From Merdimonas faecis (lineage in GTDB: Bacteria > Bacillota > Clostridia > Lachnospirales > Lachnospiraceae), in the NCBI RefSeq assembly GCF_001754075.1, contig NZ_MIEH01000010.1, positions 100,270 to 164,269 on the forward strand: a DNA stretch of 64,000 bases, in the 5' to 3' direction. Below, piece by piece: positions 63,992-64,000 of this stretch. A program made the translations under genes and the position numbers. The notes under the pieces are model-generated. The model was not told the origin of the DNA, searched no databases, and was given only the letters and a program-made list of their open reading frames with translations. The number at the start of each line of letters is the position of its first letter. The first letter of the stretch is position 1.

Positions 63992-64000
63992 GGGGCTGTA
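63980..64000 (+). mobile_element. 5' end of a probable group II intron (continues outside window)
   Basis: After the exon ending in ATGGTA the sequence reads GTGCGCCCGTAAGGGGCTGT and onward. It matches the 5' GUGCG consensus, and GUGCGCCC-loop-GGG recalls the first stem of Ll.LtrB-type introns (GUGCGCCCAGAUAGGGUG). It interrupts the helicase motif just after GTPVSNSM. Only 21 bases are visible, so the reverse transcriptase and ribozyme core are not confirmed. Confidence 0.72.

Larger units (their letters stand above)
49034..64000 (+). mobile_element. Integrative conjugative element (Tn1549-like), left part
   Basis: The element begins where uvrB homology ends and runs past the window edge. 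Typical cargo and backbone are present: parA, parB, an LPXTG-like surface protein, four small element ORFs, an LPD28-like protein, and a giant methylase/helicase. The first 160 bases after the junction hold no gene but contain ATGATATCAT (10-bp palindrome near 49123) and a spaced inverted pair TTTGTCCA / TGGACAAA, possibly recombinase or regulator sites. Integrase, relaxase and type IV secretion genes are not in view, so the class is inferred from the part seen. Confidence 0.82.

Noticed and set aside
1..64000. CRISPR array, rRNA or tRNA genes
   Set aside because: No regularly spaced repeats, cloverleaf-type or rRNA-like conserved sequences were noticed. A dedicated search would be needed for certainty.

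Overview
The window looks like chromosomal DNA of a Lachnospiraceae-type gut Firmicute (Clostridia). The evidence is a class III fructose-bisphosphatase, HPr kinase, long-form HPF, an RF2 gene with the CTTTGAC frameshift site, strong purine-rich ribosome sites (AGGAGG type), a phosphoglycerate-mutase-like gene between hom and lysC, and at the right a Tn1549-like conjugative element common in these bacteria. The family-level call rests on recognised protein families and gene order; no database search was run. No rRNA, tRNA or CRISPR array was seen, and no stretch longer than 300 bases lacks a gene.

Bases 1-47,100 are mostly housekeeping. The end of a UDP-galactopyranose mutase gene is followed by pyrG and a DUF1846 gene (minus strand), then ftsH. 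Next come an AT-rich peptide-type ABC exporter operon and a PadR-controlled membrane protein gene, then uvrC, hprK and a ROK glucokinase. On the minus strand are a class A penicillin-binding protein, hpf, a PsiE-like gene and typA. A tandem-OB SSB-like gene, dapA-dapB, class III fbp, a small lipoprotein and a eukaryote-type HisA gene follow, then secA, prfB (frameshifted), hom, an ApgM-like gene and lysC. A protein-quality block tig-clpP-clpX-lon-engB leads to an AI-2E family permease, cstA and a membrane-bound MerR/RDD regulator.

From about 47,120 the sequence becomes AT-rich and accessory. It holds a RhuM-family gene containing a perfect 27-nt palindrome, a 29-codon ORF, and a winged-helix fragment. 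A native-looking uvrB then starts but is cut after 90 codons. An integrated element begins at about 49,034 and runs off the right edge. At its left end lie a frameshifted DUF4062 gene and an unknown partner gene (possibly a defence module). Then come parA and parB, a 1,404-residue thioester/Cna-B surface protein with a sortase-type tail, four small element genes, and a giant ArdC-like/N6-methylase/helicase gene. A TnpV-like gene is nested inside the giant gene in another frame. The giant gene is itself broken at base 63,980 by what looks like the 5' end of a group II intron.

Main links between genes: dapA, dapB, hom, ApgM-like and lysC supply the aspartate-family pathway. tig, clpP, clpX, lon and ftsH form the protein folding and degradation set. 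hprK, glucokinase, fbp and cstA belong to carbon-flux control. uvrC appears intact while uvrB is interrupted, so nucleotide-excision repair may be lost in this strain.
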